A stretch of DNA of 64,000 nt, taken from the NCBI GenBank assembly GCA_026168455.1, contig CM047426.1, forward strand, positions 63,129,562 through 63,193,561, given 5' to 3'. Below the pieces are notes generated by a model. The model saw nothing but the letters and a program-made list of their open reading frames with translations, was not told the DNA's origin and searched no databases. Of the stretch, positions 63,961-64,000 are shown in pieces (position 1 is the stretch's first letter; each line of letters begins with the position of its first letter). This DNA comes from Theocolax elegans. Its lineage: Eukaryota > Arthropoda > Insecta > Hymenoptera > Cerocephalidae. A program made the translations under genes and the position numbers.

Positions 63961-64000
63961 AACTAAACGAAATTTTCAATTTAATTTCGTTTTGTTGTTT

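Overview
This is a eukaryotic, almost certainly insect, genomic window made almost entirely of transposable elements. The host background is very AT-rich. The mix of BEL/Pao LTR retrotransposons, R1-clade, L2/Kiri-like and Jockey/CR1-like LINEs, Penelope-like elements with GIY-YIG endonucleases, Helitrons, and tRNA- and 5S-rRNA-derived SINEs fits an arthropod, perhaps a hymenopteran; the order is a guess. I found no convincing host protein-coding gene. Nearly every long reading frame belongs to a mobile element and most carry stops, frameshifts or deletions.

Layout. 0.5-2.5 kb: an internally deleted R1-clade LINE (minus strand) sitting inside a GT/GC-type microsatellite. 3.3-4.6 kb: remains of a FLYWCH/MULE-type DNA transposon. 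6.4 kb: a tRNA-derived SINE. 7.5-22.4 kb: a minus-strand Helitron (Ulp1-like protease, 114-bp repeat array, zinc/Rep domain, Pif1-type helicase) split by a BEL/Pao element (8.64-18.66 kb) whose two 220-bp LTRs look identical; a nearly complete L2/Kiri-like LINE lies inside that BEL element next to its 5' LTR. 22.4-25.6 kb: inverted repeats, a second protease fragment and minisatellites. 26-33.5 kb: two oppositely oriented Penelope fragments flanking a LINE whose ORF1 region is tandemly duplicated. 35.9-37.3 kb: a Penelope 3' part interrupted by a 5S-derived SINE, followed by a MITE and a long tRNA-type SINE. 39.9-44.3 kb: about 4 kb of (TC)n switching to (GA)n, holding LINE 3' ends. 46.4-52.1 kb: a second 5S SINE, then a second protease-plus-helicase Helitron, interrupted by a Penelope element. 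53.6-54.6 kb: a nearly perfect palindrome with 467-bp arms. 54.8-55.4 kb: another Penelope 3' end. 55.4-62.6 kb: a decayed second BEL/Pao element with a 1,009-bp solo LTR in its integrase. 62.6-64 kb: AT-rich DNA with an interspersed repeat.

How the parts relate. Five Penelope fragments each have, at the expected terminal position, a short hammerhead-ribozyme-like motif (three with good cores, two lacking the conserved G of GAAA). Two separate Helitron loci both associate a C48/Ulp1-like cysteine protease with the Helitron helicase, which suggests a Helitron lineage that carries this protease; all protease copies here are damaged or lack a catalytic residue. The nesting order (Helitron cut by BEL, BEL cut by LINE; Helitron cut by Penelope; Penelope cut by SINE) gives a relative chronology. 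These assignments rest on motifs read by eye; no database search was possible.
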